Assembly (NCBI GenBank): GCA_964422065.1
Contig: CAYQZW010000069.1
Location: 1 to 9,763 of the forward strand
DNA from: S141-55 sp964422065
GTDB taxonomy: Bacteria; Hydrothermota; Hydrothermia; WGAB01
Reading direction: 5' to 3'
Length of the DNA stretch: 9,763 bases
Positions 1 to 7,025 of the stretch are shown in pieces. The position numbers and the translations under genes are program-made. The notes under the pieces were generated by a model that ran no database searches, was not told where the DNA came from, and was given only the letters and a program-made list of their open reading frames with translations. Positions within the stretch are counted from its first letter, which is position 1, and every line of letters begins with the position of its first letter.

Positions 1-773
1 AGGTCGGCCCCATGGTCCAGTAGATGGGTCGCAAAGGAATGCCGGAGCACATGGGGGTGGACGCCGTATAGGAAAGCCAAACGTTGGAAGACCCTCCGGA
101 TCCGCTGCCAGAGTTGAGTTCGTGTGAGGGGGCGGCCGGTTCGGGTGACAAAGAGACGGTCGGTCTTCGGCCGGAACAACTCCCGGATTTGAAGGTAGGC
201 GATGAGAGCCTCTTTGGCGCGCTGTCCGATGGGGACCAGTCGCTCTTTCCGACCCTTGCCAAGGACCCGCGCGACCGACTGAGGTAGGTCTACATCTTGG
301 AGCCGGAGTCCCGTGAGTTCTGAGGCGCGCATCCCGGAGGCATAAAGGAGTTCCACAATCGCTCGGTCGCGGATTTCTACGGGCTTCTCTGGACGCCACT
401 GGTCAAGCATCTGGGTGAGCGTATCCTCCGGCAGGGCTTCGGGCAAACCCCGTTCGGGCTTCAAGCCGGGGAGTCGGACCACAGGATTCGAAGGGATCCA
501 TCCCTCCCGATGCAGGAACCGATAGAACCGCCGCAAAGCCGACTGTTTTCGTTTCACACTGGAACGTTTAAAACCGTACCGGACCAGACTGGAAAGGTAC
601 CGACGGATCTCTTTTCGGGTCACTTTTCGAGGGTCAGTGATGCCCCAGCCTTCCCGAAGGTATTCCAGGAACTGGGTAAGATCGCGGCGATAGGCCTCCA
701 CGGTGTTCGGGGAGAGATCCCGTTCGGCGGACAGATAGGTCAGGAAACGGTCAAGGAGTGTTTGCGGATCCAT
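1..773 (-). CDS. xerC: Tyrosine recombinase XerC/XerD, 3' end cut off by window edge
   Basis: Site-specific tyrosine recombinase of the Xer type, which in bacteria resolves chromosome dimers at dif by cutting and rejoining DNA through a 3'-phosphotyrosine. I translated 257 residues on the minus strand. Residues 1-90 form the SAM-like core-binding domain (SPNTVEAYRRDL near 21-32, and the RRFYRFL segment). The catalytic domain follows, with R149 in ASGMRASEL, K173 in GKGRKER, and H241/R244 in the HxLRHSFATHLL motif. The second His/Trp and the nucleophilic Tyr, normally some 20-40 residues further on, lie outside the window. The ATG at 773 is supported by GGAGG ten bases upstream. It begins inside the end of trmFO (34-nt overlap), suggesting coupled translation. 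The XerC name rests on the trmFO neighbour, as in Firmicutes and others; sequence alone would also allow XerD. Truncation is only the window edge. Confidence 0.93.
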   Translation of the reverse strand, partial: MDPQTLLDRFLTYLSAERDLSPNTVEAYRRDLTQFLEYLREGWGITDPRKVTRKEIRRYLSSLVRYGFKRSSVKRKQSALRRFYRFLHREGWIPSNPVVRLPGLKPERGLPEALPEDTLTQMLDQWRPEKPVEIRDRAIVELLYASGMRASELTGLRLQDVDLPQSVARVLGKGRKERLVPIGQRAKEALIAYLQIRELFRPKTDRLFVTRTGRPLTRTQLWQRIRRVFQRLAFLYGVHPHVLRHSFATHLLDHGAD

Positions 774-2065
774 TGATCGAGTTCCTCCAAGGCTCGTCGG
801 ACGATAAAGCGTTTTTTCTCCAGTTTCCGGAGTCTCCGGGGGATATCGAGGATCAGACCAAAATTGGCGTTCATGGGTTGAAAGTGTTTGGGGTCGGTGG
901 TGGTAATGTAGTGGATGAGTGCGCCCATCATGGTGTGGAGAGGTGGGGTGACCGGGGATTGGCCTTGTGCGAGGCGTGCTACGTTGATGCCCGCCAGAAG
1001 CCCGCCCATAGCTGCCTCGGTATAGCCTTCAGTCCCTACTAACTGGCCGGCGATCAGGACCTGGGGATAGGCCTTGAGTTGGAGGGTGGGCAACAGGATT
1101 TTCGGGGACTTCAAGTAGGTGTTCCGGTGGATGGCGCCGTAGCGGAGGAACTCGGCGTGCTCCAAGCCCGGGATCATGCGGAAGACCCGGCGCTGTTCCG
1201 GGATTTTGAGGCGGGTCTGGAACCCGACCAGGGAGTATGCGGTCCGGTCACGGTTCTCCGGGCGGAGTTGGACCACAGCGTAAGGCATCTGGCCGGTTTT
1301 CGGGTCTTTTAAGCCGGTAGGCCGGAGGGGGCCGTAACGGAGGGTATCCAGCCCGCGACGGGCCATCTCCTCGATCGGCAAACATCCCTCAAAGAACGGG
1401 ATTTTTTCGTCGAAATGGGGCTCATGGACCTCGGCGGTTCGGAGGGCTTCGACGAAGCGTTCATACTCCTCCTGGGTCATGGGGGCGTTTAAATAGGAGT
1501 CCGGGTCCCAGCCGTGTCGGTCCTGAAAGAACAGACGGTCCATGTCCAGGGAGTCTGCGGAGACAATGGGGGAAATGGCGTCATAGAAAGCCAGACTCTC
1601 CTCCCCTGTGAGGCGCTGAAGGTCTCGGGCCAACGCATCGGAGGTCAGGGGGCCGGTCGCAACCACGACCCATCGGTCTGTAGGGATCTCGGTCACCTCC
1701 TGGCGAACGATCTCGATTTCAGGGTGCTGTTCGATCTTCTCTGTGACGATCTGAGCAAATTCCTGCCGGTCGACCACCAGGGCTTTGCCGCCGGGCAAGG
1801 AGGCTTGGAGGGCGGCCTCCAGGATCAGGCTGTCCAGTCGGAGCATTTCCTTTTTAAGAAGGCCATGGGCGTTGAGGGGGTCCACGGCTTTCAAGGAGTT
1901 GGAGCAGACGAGTTCCGCGAGGCGATCGGTATGATGGACGGGGGTTTGTCGGACGGGCCGCATTTCAAACAACACCACGTGAACACCACGTTGAGCGGCC
2001 TGCCAAGCGGCTTCCGAGCCTGCGAGCCCACCGCCGATGACCCAAACTTCTGGCTTCACTGTCAT
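740..2065 (-). CDS. trmFO: Methylenetetrahydrofolate--tRNA-(uracil-5-)-methyltransferase TrmFO
   Basis: Makes 5-methyluridine (ribothymidine) at position 54 in the T-loop of tRNA, taking the one-carbon unit from methylenetetrahydrofolate and reducing power from FADH2 and NAD(P)H. It is a 441-residue cytosolic flavoprotein of normal family length. The N-terminus has the FAD-binding glycine motif GGGLAGSEAA (11-20). ELVCSNSLK (51-59) contains C54, matching the cysteine known as Cys53 in the Bacillus enzyme. FFEGCLPIE contains C228, the second conserved cysteine. Near the C-terminus, QLVGTEGYTEAAMGG is the second conserved FAD-contacting stretch. The ATG at 2065 has GAGG seven bases upstream. 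It is transcribed away from the HU gene and overlaps the downstream xerC start. The family is clear; GidA/MnmG is excluded by length and by the CSNSLK motif. Confidence 0.97.
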   Translation of the reverse strand: MTVKPEVWVIGGGLAGSEAAWQAAQRGVHVVLFEMRPVRQTPVHHTDRLAELVCSNSLKAVDPLNAHGLLKKEMLRLDSLILEAALQASLPGGKALVVDRQEFAQIVTEKIEQHPEIEIVRQEVTEIPTDRWVVVATGPLTSDALARDLQRLTGEESLAFYDAISPIVSADSLDMDRLFFQDRHGWDPDSYLNAPMTQEEYERFVEALRTAEVHEPHFDEKIPFFEGCLPIEEMARRGLDTLRYGPLRPTGLKDPKTGQMPYAVVQLRPENRDRTAYSLVGFQTRLKIPEQRRVFRMIPGLEHAEFLRYGAIHRNTYLKSPKILLPTLQLKAYPQVLIAGQLVGTEGYTEAAMGGLLAGINVARLAQGQSPVTPPLHTMMGALIHYITTTDPKHFQPMNANFGLILDIPRRLRKLEKKRFIVRRALEELDQWIRKHSLTVS

Positions 2066-2089
2066 CGCTTTTCCTCAAGTTGCAAGAGA

Positions 2090-2095
2090 ATTGTA
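2090..2095 (-). promoter_or_regulatory. Possible -10 box for trmFO
   Basis: On the minus strand this reads TACAAT, five of six matches to the -10 consensus, 24 bases before the trmFO ATG. No good -35 hexamer is visible at 16-18 bases upstream (TTCGGG is the nearest), so this is a weak call. It would give a leader of roughly 18-20 nt carrying the GAGG ribosome site. Confidence 0.3.
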
Positions 2096-2134
2096 AACCT
2101 TTTCGGTCGGTCCCCGAACCCGGTGGCTCGACAT

Positions 2135-2159
2135 GAGGGGGATCGGGTCCATCCCCTTC
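2135..2159. promoter_or_regulatory. Inverted repeat next to the HU promoter, possible operator
   Basis: The arms at 2135-2143 and 2151-2159 are complementary over nine pairs (one G-T), with GGGGAT facing ATCCCC around a seven-base centre. The repeat ends two bases before the -35 hexamer of the HU promoter and lies in the divergent spacer shared with trmFO. No T-run follows on either strand and no gene points into it, so a terminator is unlikely. An operator or activator site is inference from position only. Confidence 0.35.
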
Positions 2160-2161
2160 CC

Positions 2162-2190
2162 TTGACTGAAAATCCGTTTAAAGATATAAT
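2162..2190 (+). promoter_or_regulatory. Strong sigma70-type promoter for the HU gene and perhaps the whole downstream block
   Basis: The -35 TTGACT (2162-2167; five of six consensus bases) and -10 TATAAT (2185-2190; perfect) are separated by 17 bases. Transcription would start near 2197, leaving a leader of about 30 nt containing GGGAGGAG before the HU ATG at 2227. This is by far the best promoter match I see in the window, and no comparable one was noticed before the downstream plus-strand genes. Confidence 0.85.
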
Positions 2191-2226
2191 TCCCAACGAG
2201 ATTCCCGAGACGAAAGGGAGGAGACC

Positions 2227-2502
2227 ATGACGAAGGCGGATATTGTTGCGAGCATCACGGAACAGACCGGGATCCCGAAGAAAGAGGTGGCCCTTGTCGT
2301 CAACGCGTTTCTCGAGATTTTGCGGCAGGCCTTTTTGAACCATGAACGTGTAGAACTGCGCGGGTTCGGGGTGTTCACGATCAAGAACCGAAAGCGTCGG
2401 ATCGGGCGGAACCCGAAGACTCTGGAAGAGGTAGAAATTCCAGAAAGACCAGCCGTGGTCTTTAAGGTGTCCAAACTCATCCGAGAAAAACTGGAAAAAT
2501 AA
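2227..2502 (+). CDS. HU/IHF-family DNA-binding protein
   Basis: Small histone-like nucleoid protein that binds and bends DNA as a dimer. The 91 residues match the usual length of about 90. The helical N-terminal half (KADIVASITEQTG...) is followed by the family signature around ELRGFGVFTIKNRK. The beta-arm region GRNPKTLEEVEIPERPAVVFKVSK and a C-terminal helix complete it. The ATG follows GGGAGGAG closely, and the strong promoter at 2162-2190 drives it. The next gene begins 9 nt after its stop codon. HU is more likely than an IHF subunit because no partner gene is seen, but sequence alone does not settle this. Confidence 0.96.
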   Translation: MTKADIVASITEQTGIPKKEVALVVNAFLEILRQAFLNHERVELRGFGVFTIKNRKRRIGRNPKTLEEVEIPERPAVVFKVSKLIREKLEK

Positions 2503-2511
2503 GGAGGCCTT

Positions 2512-2607
2512 ATGCCCTGTGGACGGAAGAGGAAACGGAAGAAGATCAAGCGGCATAAGTTAAAGAAGCGCAGGAAACGGGATCGTCATAAGAAAAAGAA
2601 GAGATGA
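2512..2607 (+). CDS. 31-residue very basic protein, COX24/mS38/bS22-type ribosomal protein candidate
   Basis: This tiny gene encodes 31 residues (MPCGRKRKRKK at the start, HKLKKRRKRDRHKKKKR at the end), nearly all Lys, Arg or His. Its pattern resembles the AURKAIP1/COX24 C-terminal family (PF08213, formerly DUF1713). That family includes mitochondrial mS38 and the mycobacterial small-subunit protein bS22, and short bacterial proteins beginning MP-x-GKKRKRHK occur in Bacteroidota and relatives. A role in the ribosome is inferred from that resemblance. AAGGAGG lies four bases before the ATG, nine bases after the HU gene stops. Its stop overlaps the next start as ATGA (2604-2607), so translation is probably coupled. 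The single cysteine (C3) is not part of a zinc motif. A low-complexity ORF arising by chance is the alternative, but the ribosome site and overlap argue against it. Confidence 0.8.
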   Translation: MPCGRKRKRKKIKRHKLKKRRKRDRHKKKKR

Positions 2608-3095
2608 GGGTCGTGGTCCTCGCCGATACCCATATCCCCCACCGGGCAACGGATTTGCCTGGGCCGGTATGGGATGCCATCGAGTCGGCGGACCTCGTGA
2701 TCCACGCAGGAGACTTTACGTCGTACGACTTCTTGGTCGAACTGCGCTCACTCAAAGAGGTAAGAGGGGTTTACGGGAACATGGACGAGTACCGGATCGC
2801 GGAGGAATTGCCGGAGAAAGCGGTCTTTGAGATCGAAGGCGTGAAGGTCGGGGTCATCCACGGCTTTGGAGCACCGCTGGGACTTGAAAAACGCGTCCGA
2901 CAACGATTCGCGGAAGACGGTGTGGATCTCATCATCTATGGCCACTCGCATAAGGCCGTATGGAAACAGGAAGATGGGGTCTATATCCTGAATCCCGGGA
3001 CCCCAACGGATACCCTCTTTTCCAGAAAGCGGACCTACGCCGTTTTGGAAATCAAAAACGGGAACATTGAGGGTGAAATCATCCCGATTCGTTAA
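2604..3095 (+). CDS. YfcE/MJ0936-type metallophosphoesterase
   Basis: Calcineurin-like phosphodiesterase of the small bacterial YfcE/MJ0936 family, 163 residues, expected to be cytosolic and dependent on two metal ions (often Mn or Ni). All metal-site motifs are present: D8-x-H10 (LADTH), GD at 36-37 (HAGD), GN at 58-59 (VYGNMD), H86 in VIHGFG, and the GHSH motif with H114 and H116. NPGTPTD near 130 is the usual C-terminal family signature. The physiological substrate of this family is mostly unknown; cyclic nucleotides or phosphodiesters are cleaved in vitro by relatives. The ATG overlaps the stop of the small basic-protein gene (ATGA). The stop is followed after one base by tRNA-Arg, so it is probably part of the HU transcript. 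Confidence 0.92.
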   Translation: MRVVVLADTHIPHRATDLPGPVWDAIESADLVIHAGDFTSYDFLVELRSLKEVRGVYGNMDEYRIAEELPEKAVFEIEGVKVGVIHGFGAPLGLEKRVRQRFAEDGVDLIIYGHSHKAVWKQEDGVYILNPGTPTDTLFSRKRTYAVLEIKNGNIEGEIIPIR

Positions 3096-3096
3096 C

Positions 3097-3170
3097 GCGC
3101 CCGTAGCTCAACTGGATAGAGCGCGAGATTCCGGATCTCGAGGCTGGGGGTTCAAGTCCCTCCGGGCGCG
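3097..3170 (+). tRNA. tRNA-Arg, anticodon CCG
   Basis: A complete 74-nt cloverleaf. The acceptor GCGCCCG (3097-3103) pairs with CGGGCGC (3163-3169), with discriminator G at 3170. The D-stem is GCTC/GAGC, the anticodon stem CGAGA/TCTCG encloses loop TTCCGGA, and the T-arm is GGGGG-TTCAAGT-CCCTC. The anticodon CCG (3131-3133) reads the Arg codon CGG. CCA is not encoded. It begins one base after the phosphoesterase stop codon, and the next gene starts 28 nt after its end, so it is probably cut out of a longer mRNA by tRNA processing. No separate promoter is evident. Confidence 0.96.
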
Positions 3171-3198
3171 CTTTTCCCTTCCTCAAAGGACCTCGTGA

Positions 3199-4674
3199 AT
3201 GGTCCATATCCCCGTCATCCCTCGCTGGAGTGTCACGTGGCTGAAGGTCTGTCTGTTTTCCGGGCTTGTCCTTGTGAGCCTCCAGAGTCCCCTTTTCGCT
3301 GGCCCAGTGACCCTGAACGGCTATTTTGAGGGGGAATACGTCTCCGACAAGAACCGGCGTCCGGCACCCTGGGATCTGTGGAACCCCAAAAACTATCTGG
3401 AACTCAAGTTCAGCGCCCATCCCTTTCCCAACTCTGAGGCCTATGTCTCCATCAACATGCTCTCCAATGCGAACTACGCACGCATCTACTTCAATCAGGC
3501 CCACCTAACCCTCCGGGGAGACCGAAAAGAGATCAACTTCTTCGCTCGGGAAGACCGATTTTATCTGGACTCCCCCCTCCTCTACCTGGTGAACACCGAC
3601 CGGGCCCGCGACGACGCCTGGGGTCCCAAGGCCGAAGGGGTTCGTTTTGACTTTTGGCAATACGGAGGGTTTTACGGCACCGGAATCGTGTACAAGTTCC
3701 GAACGTTCCAGGGCGAGGGCTATATGGGCCGAATTCGGAAAGAGTTCGGCACTCGCGCCATGCTCGGGCTCCTCTACCTCAAGAAAGACTGGCATACCGG
3801 GACTCCACCCACCTACAATGAAGTTGTCGCCTTCCAGGGCCAGGTACGGCTTTATGGAAGCACCTATTTGCGGTGGGAGACCGCGACTTCTACTCATCCG
3901 GTGATCCGGGACCCGAGCCGAGACGACCGGCGTGCCACCGAAATCGAACTTCGGTCCATCCACTGGAAAAACTTTAACATCGCTGGCTCGGTCTTTCACT
4001 ACGGCATCAACTTTACCGACGAATTCTCCAATAAGTTTAACCCCAGTTTTGACCACGAGTTTGATCGCAAGGGGTATAGCCTGGAGGTCGTCTACTTGTT
4101 CCCAACCCGCGCCATCAACCTCATCTACAAGACCCGTCGGTTCCGCACAAGGTATCAACACCCCATCCTTTTGGATGAACCCTTTACGGTAGTGTGGAAC
4201 TATGGAGAGGTCTATACCGAATTCATCGGTGGGGTCAACGCCAAAGTCGCGCTGGACTCTTGGAAAGACTACTTGAATACGTGGACGCACCTCTTGTTTG
4301 AAGTGATCGGTGAAAACCGGCGGATGCGTGTCAAGTTACAGTACAAAATCAAAGACCTCGGGGTCAACCGCCACGGACAACAATTCGTATACTCCATCGG
4401 CGAACGCCATCTCATTGGCTTGGAACTCCGGGTAAACCTCACGGACCACTTGCAGTTTTACGGCCGTGGGGTCGTGGGGATGGGAGTCTATCGGAACTGG
4501 CAAAGTCTGTTCTTGCAATTGGCCTATCGCCGGTTTCAAAATACAGAGATCTACTTGGAATATGGCGAGCCCTCTCATACCGACAACGATCTGGTGAATG
4601 ACTTTGACGTTTCGGAAAACCCATACCAGAAAATCGTGGACCGCGTGAAGGTCCTGGTGAAATTCTGGTTTTAA
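3199..4674 (+). CDS. Predicted outer-membrane beta-barrel protein (unrecognised family)
   Basis: I do not recognise the family. The 491-residue protein begins with a signal peptide: basic and polar start (R9, K16), hydrophobic CLFSGLVLVSL (18-28) and a plausible cut after A34 in SPLFA-GP. The mature part is rich in alternating aromatic/polar segments (NYLELKFSAHP, AYVSINM, GFYGTGIVYKF, LFLQLAYRRF, EIYLEYGE). It ends in VKVLVKFWF; a C-terminal Phe is typical of BamA-assembled barrels. There is no plug domain or TonB box, so it is not a TonB receptor. The ATG has AAAGGA eight bases upstream and lies 28 nt after tRNA-Arg. The CBM48-barrel gene starts nine bases after its stop. Its neighbours suggest a role in surface carbohydrate binding or passage, by inference only. 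Confidence 0.8.
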   Translation: MVHIPVIPRWSVTWLKVCLFSGLVLVSLQSPLFAGPVTLNGYFEGEYVSDKNRRPAPWDLWNPKNYLELKFSAHPFPNSEAYVSINMLSNANYARIYFNQAHLTLRGDRKEINFFAREDRFYLDSPLLYLVNTDRARDDAWGPKAEGVRFDFWQYGGFYGTGIVYKFRTFQGEGYMGRIRKEFGTRAMLGLLYLKKDWHTGTPPTYNEVVAFQGQVRLYGSTYLRWETATSTHPVIRDPSRDDRRATEIELRSIHWKNFNIAGSVFHYGINFTDEFSNKFNPSFDHEFDRKGYSLEVVYLFPTRAINLIYKTRRFRTRYQHPILLDEPFTVVWNYGEVYTEFIGGVNAKVALDSWKDYLNTWTHLLFEVIGENRRMRVKLQYKIKDLGVNRHGQQFVYSIGERHLIGLELRVNLTDHLQFYGRGVVGMGVYRNWQSLFLQLAYRRFQNTEIYLEYGEPSHTDNDLVNDFDVSENPYQKIVDRVKVLVKFWF

Positions 4675-4678
4675 GGAG
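4673..4678 (+). promoter_or_regulatory. Ribosome-binding site that decides the start at 4684
   Basis: AAGGAG lies five bases before the ATG at 4684 and overlaps the stop codon of the upstream gene. The alternative GTG at 4678, in the same frame, overlaps this site and so is unlikely to be the start. Confidence 0.8.
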
Positions 4679-4683
4679 TGACG

Positions 4684-6612
4684 ATGACCTGGTTCTTGTT
4701 GACGCTCATCATCGGTTTAGGCCCGGAGAAGGTCGAAGGGGGGATCCGGTTCACTTACTACGACCCACGCGCCAAACAGGTGTACCTGGCCGGCGACTTC
4801 AACAGCTGGGATGTCACCGCAACCCCGATGACCCGGGACGACAAAGGGGTATTTTCCGTGGTCGTTCCCCTCGGTCCTGGCCGATACGAATACAAGTTCG
4901 TGGTGGATGGCCAATGGGTCGCGGATCCCTACAACCCCGTGACGGTCGGTCCCTATGGGAACTCCGTGATTCAGGTGGATGAAAAAGGGAACCTCGTTCC
5001 GGTTTTGCCGACCTCAAACACGCCGATGTCCTCCATGGTCTACGTCCACGGCGATATCCGGTCTCAACTGAAAATGGATCGGGATACTCTGGAGAACCGG
5101 TACCGTTTATTTGACCACGAAGAAGACGTCAAGCTGGACATCACGGCGCAACTTTCCGGCGTGAAACTCTGGTCTCGGCTCCGATATAACACCCGTACAA
5201 ACCTGGATACCGTTACCCGTCTTGTCCCGGTCCGCATTGAACGTGCACTCCTGACCATGGGCTCTGCCCCGACCATCAAAGTCTTTTACAACAAGTGGGT
5301 GTATGAATCGGACGAGCCTCTCCATCTCATCGGCATGGAAGGGGAATACAGGGAGCCCTTCGGGCGGGATGAACAGGGACTCCTGGTGGAAGGCCGCGCC
5401 CTTGGCTTCAAAAAACTCCTGGCCATGTACTCCAATGAGATTCCGACGGACCGAGACTTGCTCTTTTTCAGAGCCGTTCTGGGGAGCGGTCCCGTCCAGA
5501 TCGGTTTTTCCTTCCGGGGCCTGGATGCGTTTCATCGGCAATATCAAGTGCCCAGTCCGGACAGCCTCCGGGTTCCGGATCAAGATACCCTCCTCCTCCA
5601 CTTCAACCTGTTTGATCGGGAGGGCTTGGGTTCGGTGGACAGCAGGTTCCGGATATCCCCGTCATGGTCTCTCATCGGCGCTTGGGGCCGCGGTACGCGA
5701 TGGGTGGTCGCCGGCGAAAACGATGTCAACGGCCAAAAGAGCCTCTGGGTTCGCGACCACCGCAAATGGAAGAAGTTTGAGGTCCAACGCTGGGTCCTCG
5801 CCCCGACTTGGGACCATGCACCCTGGCAGTGGAAGTTCCAGGTGGACCGCGAACAGATCACCTATGACTCCCTCTTCTTGAGGAGCCCAAGCCGGACCTT
5901 CACTTACACCCGGGTCTCCCTCGAACCGGCTTACCTAGGGCAAAGGGTCCAAGCACGTCTCACCTGGGCCCAAACCACCCTTGAACCGCCAAGCGACTCC
6001 TTCCCCTGGAATGACCTCTTTGACTACAGTTGGTACTCCCGCCTCCAGTACTACGAATACCCGCTCGTAGGCTATCGGTACAAAGTCACATTCCAGCCAG
6101 AAATCCGAGTCAAGCCATGGAAGGGTTTGGATCTTTGGGTCTTTTATCGCGGTAATGCGGCCTGGAGTGTCCATATGCCTTCTGTGATCTCTCCGGGTCA
6201 GTGGAGTGGATACCTCCTGGGCCTTTTACGTCCTGACTTTTATGCTGGCCCGGTCTCCGTCGTGGAAAAGATCGGAATGGATCTCCAGGTCCGAGGTTGG
6301 CGGCTTTATGTAGAGGACCGTCTGTTCCGTTTGGTTTCCACGACATTACAAACCGATGCACGGTATTCCACGTTTTATGCGGAACTTTCCTATGCCCTCA
6401 CACCGACGGCGTTGATCCGTCTCTCTTATGGACTCCGGCCCTGGGACTTGAACGATGACGAACGGGCGCAGCGGGAGTTCCTCAGAGCGCAAGGCGTCAC
6501 AGACTTGATGGTTCAGCAGGGCTACCTACGGCTTGGGCGTGCGATGAACTCCGCCGAACGGGCGTTGAGTCGCATCCACACGATCACCCTTTGGGGAGAA
6601 CTGAGGTTTTGA
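4684..6612 (+). CDS. CBM48 glycogen-binding domain fused to a predicted outer-membrane beta-barrel
   Basis: A 642-residue protein. A short hydrophobic start (WFLLTLIIGLG, 3-13) is probably an export signal, but it lacks the usual basic residues. Residues about 20-98 form an isoamylase-N/AMPK-beta-like glycogen-binding domain. All four sugar-contact positions known from AMPK-beta1 (W100, K126, W133, N150) have counterparts here: W42 in GDFNSWD, K71 in YEYKFVVDG, W78 in DGQWVADP and N93 in GNSVIQV. The remaining 540 or so residues alternate aromatic and polar strands (LWSRLRYNTR, LDLWVFYRG, LYVEDRLFR) and end in ITLWGELRF, as expected of an outer-membrane barrel. There is no glycosidase catalytic domain. 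The start is set by AAGGAG at 4673-4678. The next gene starts two bases after its stop. Binding of glycogen, starch or another alpha-glucan at the cell surface is a strong inference for the N-terminal domain; the barrel's role is unknown. Confidence 0.85.
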   Translation: MTWFLLTLIIGLGPEKVEGGIRFTYYDPRAKQVYLAGDFNSWDVTATPMTRDDKGVFSVVVPLGPGRYEYKFVVDGQWVADPYNPVTVGPYGNSVIQVDEKGNLVPVLPTSNTPMSSMVYVHGDIRSQLKMDRDTLENRYRLFDHEEDVKLDITAQLSGVKLWSRLRYNTRTNLDTVTRLVPVRIERALLTMGSAPTIKVFYNKWVYESDEPLHLIGMEGEYREPFGRDEQGLLVEGRALGFKKLLAMYSNEIPTDRDLLFFRAVLGSGPVQIGFSFRGLDAFHRQYQVPSPDSLRVPDQDTLLLHFNLFDREGLGSVDSRFRISPSWSLIGAWGRGTRWVVAGENDVNGQKSLWVRDHRKWKKFEVQRWVLAPTWDHAPWQWKFQVDREQITYDSLFLRSPSRTFTYTRVSLEPAYLGQRVQARLTWAQTTLEPPSDSFPWNDLFDYSWYSRLQYYEYPLVGYRYKVTFQPEIRVKPWKGLDLWVFYRGNAAWSVHMPSVISPGQWSGYLLGLLRPDFYAGPVSVVEKIGMDLQVRGWRLYVEDRLFRLVSTTLQTDARYSTFYAELSYALTPTALIRLSYGLRPWDLNDDERAQREFLRAQGVTDLMVQQGYLRLGRAMNSAERALSRIHTITLWGELRF

Positions 6613-6614
6613 GG

Positions 6615-7025
6615 ATGCGAAGCCGGATTGGAATCGTCCTCACGGCAACTGCGCTGGCCCTCGCAGGGTGCGGGGTCTGGAAACTGATCAAGCCACGTTT
6701 GCCCGCCCCGTACAAAACCCCCCAGGGCGTCGTGTTCCAGTTCTATGCACCTTCCGCACGATTCGTCAACGTGGCGGGAGACTTTAACCGGTGGTGTGGC
6801 ACCGCCGATGGCCCCTTTGACCCCCGGATCGGCCGAATGTATGACGATGGGACCCACGGCGACCGTGTGGCTGGAGACGGTATCTGGACCGTGATCATCC
6901 CCCTGGACCCCGGTGTCTACCAGTACAAGTACGTGGTAGATGGCACCGCCTGGTATCTGGACCCCTCGAACTACGAAACCGTTCAGTCCGGCCCTTATAC
7001 CAACTCTCTGCTTCGAGTCCAATGA
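6615..7025 (+). CDS. CBM48 glycogen-binding lipoprotein
   Basis: A 136-residue lipoprotein consisting almost wholly of one carbohydrate-binding domain. The signal MRSRIGIV...LALAGC has a lipobox with C19 as the lipid-bearing residue. Residues about 36-136 form an AMPK-beta/isoamylase-N-like fold. They keep the four key positions: W60 in GDFNRW, K105 in YQYKYVVDG, W113 in TAWYLDP and N130 in YTNSLLRV. Between strands is an extra loop rich in Asp and Gly (DPRIGRMYDDGTHGDRVAGDG, 69-89), absent from the CBM48 of the preceding gene and possibly metal-binding. The ATG at 6615 is preferred over an upstream TTG in frame because GAGG lies eight bases before it and the signal peptide then fits. The stop overlaps the next start as ATGA. 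It is probably anchored in the outer membrane, since no Asp follows the Cys. Confidence 0.88.
   Translation: MRSRIGIVLTATALALAGCGVWKLIKPRLPAPYKTPQGVVFQFYAPSARFVNVAGDFNRWCGTADGPFDPRIGRMYDDGTHGDRVAGDGIWTVIIPLDPGVYQYKYVVDGTAWYLDPSNYETVQSGPYTNSLLRVQ

Noticed and set aside
1514..2230. 238-codon open frame on the plus strand opposite trmFO
   Set aside because: It is antisense to the well-conserved trmFO frame, shows no domain of its own and runs through the divergent promoter region.
3171..3177. CTTTTCC run after tRNA-Arg as an intrinsic terminator
   Set aside because: Only four T residues follow, and the upstream pairing is the tRNA itself rather than a separate hairpin. A similar CTTTTCC follows tRNA-Ser, where the Nudix gene must still be read.
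3505..4290. 261-codon minus-strand open frame inside the outer-membrane gene
   Set aside because: It is a shadow frame in GC-rich coding DNA with no ribosome site or recognisable motif.
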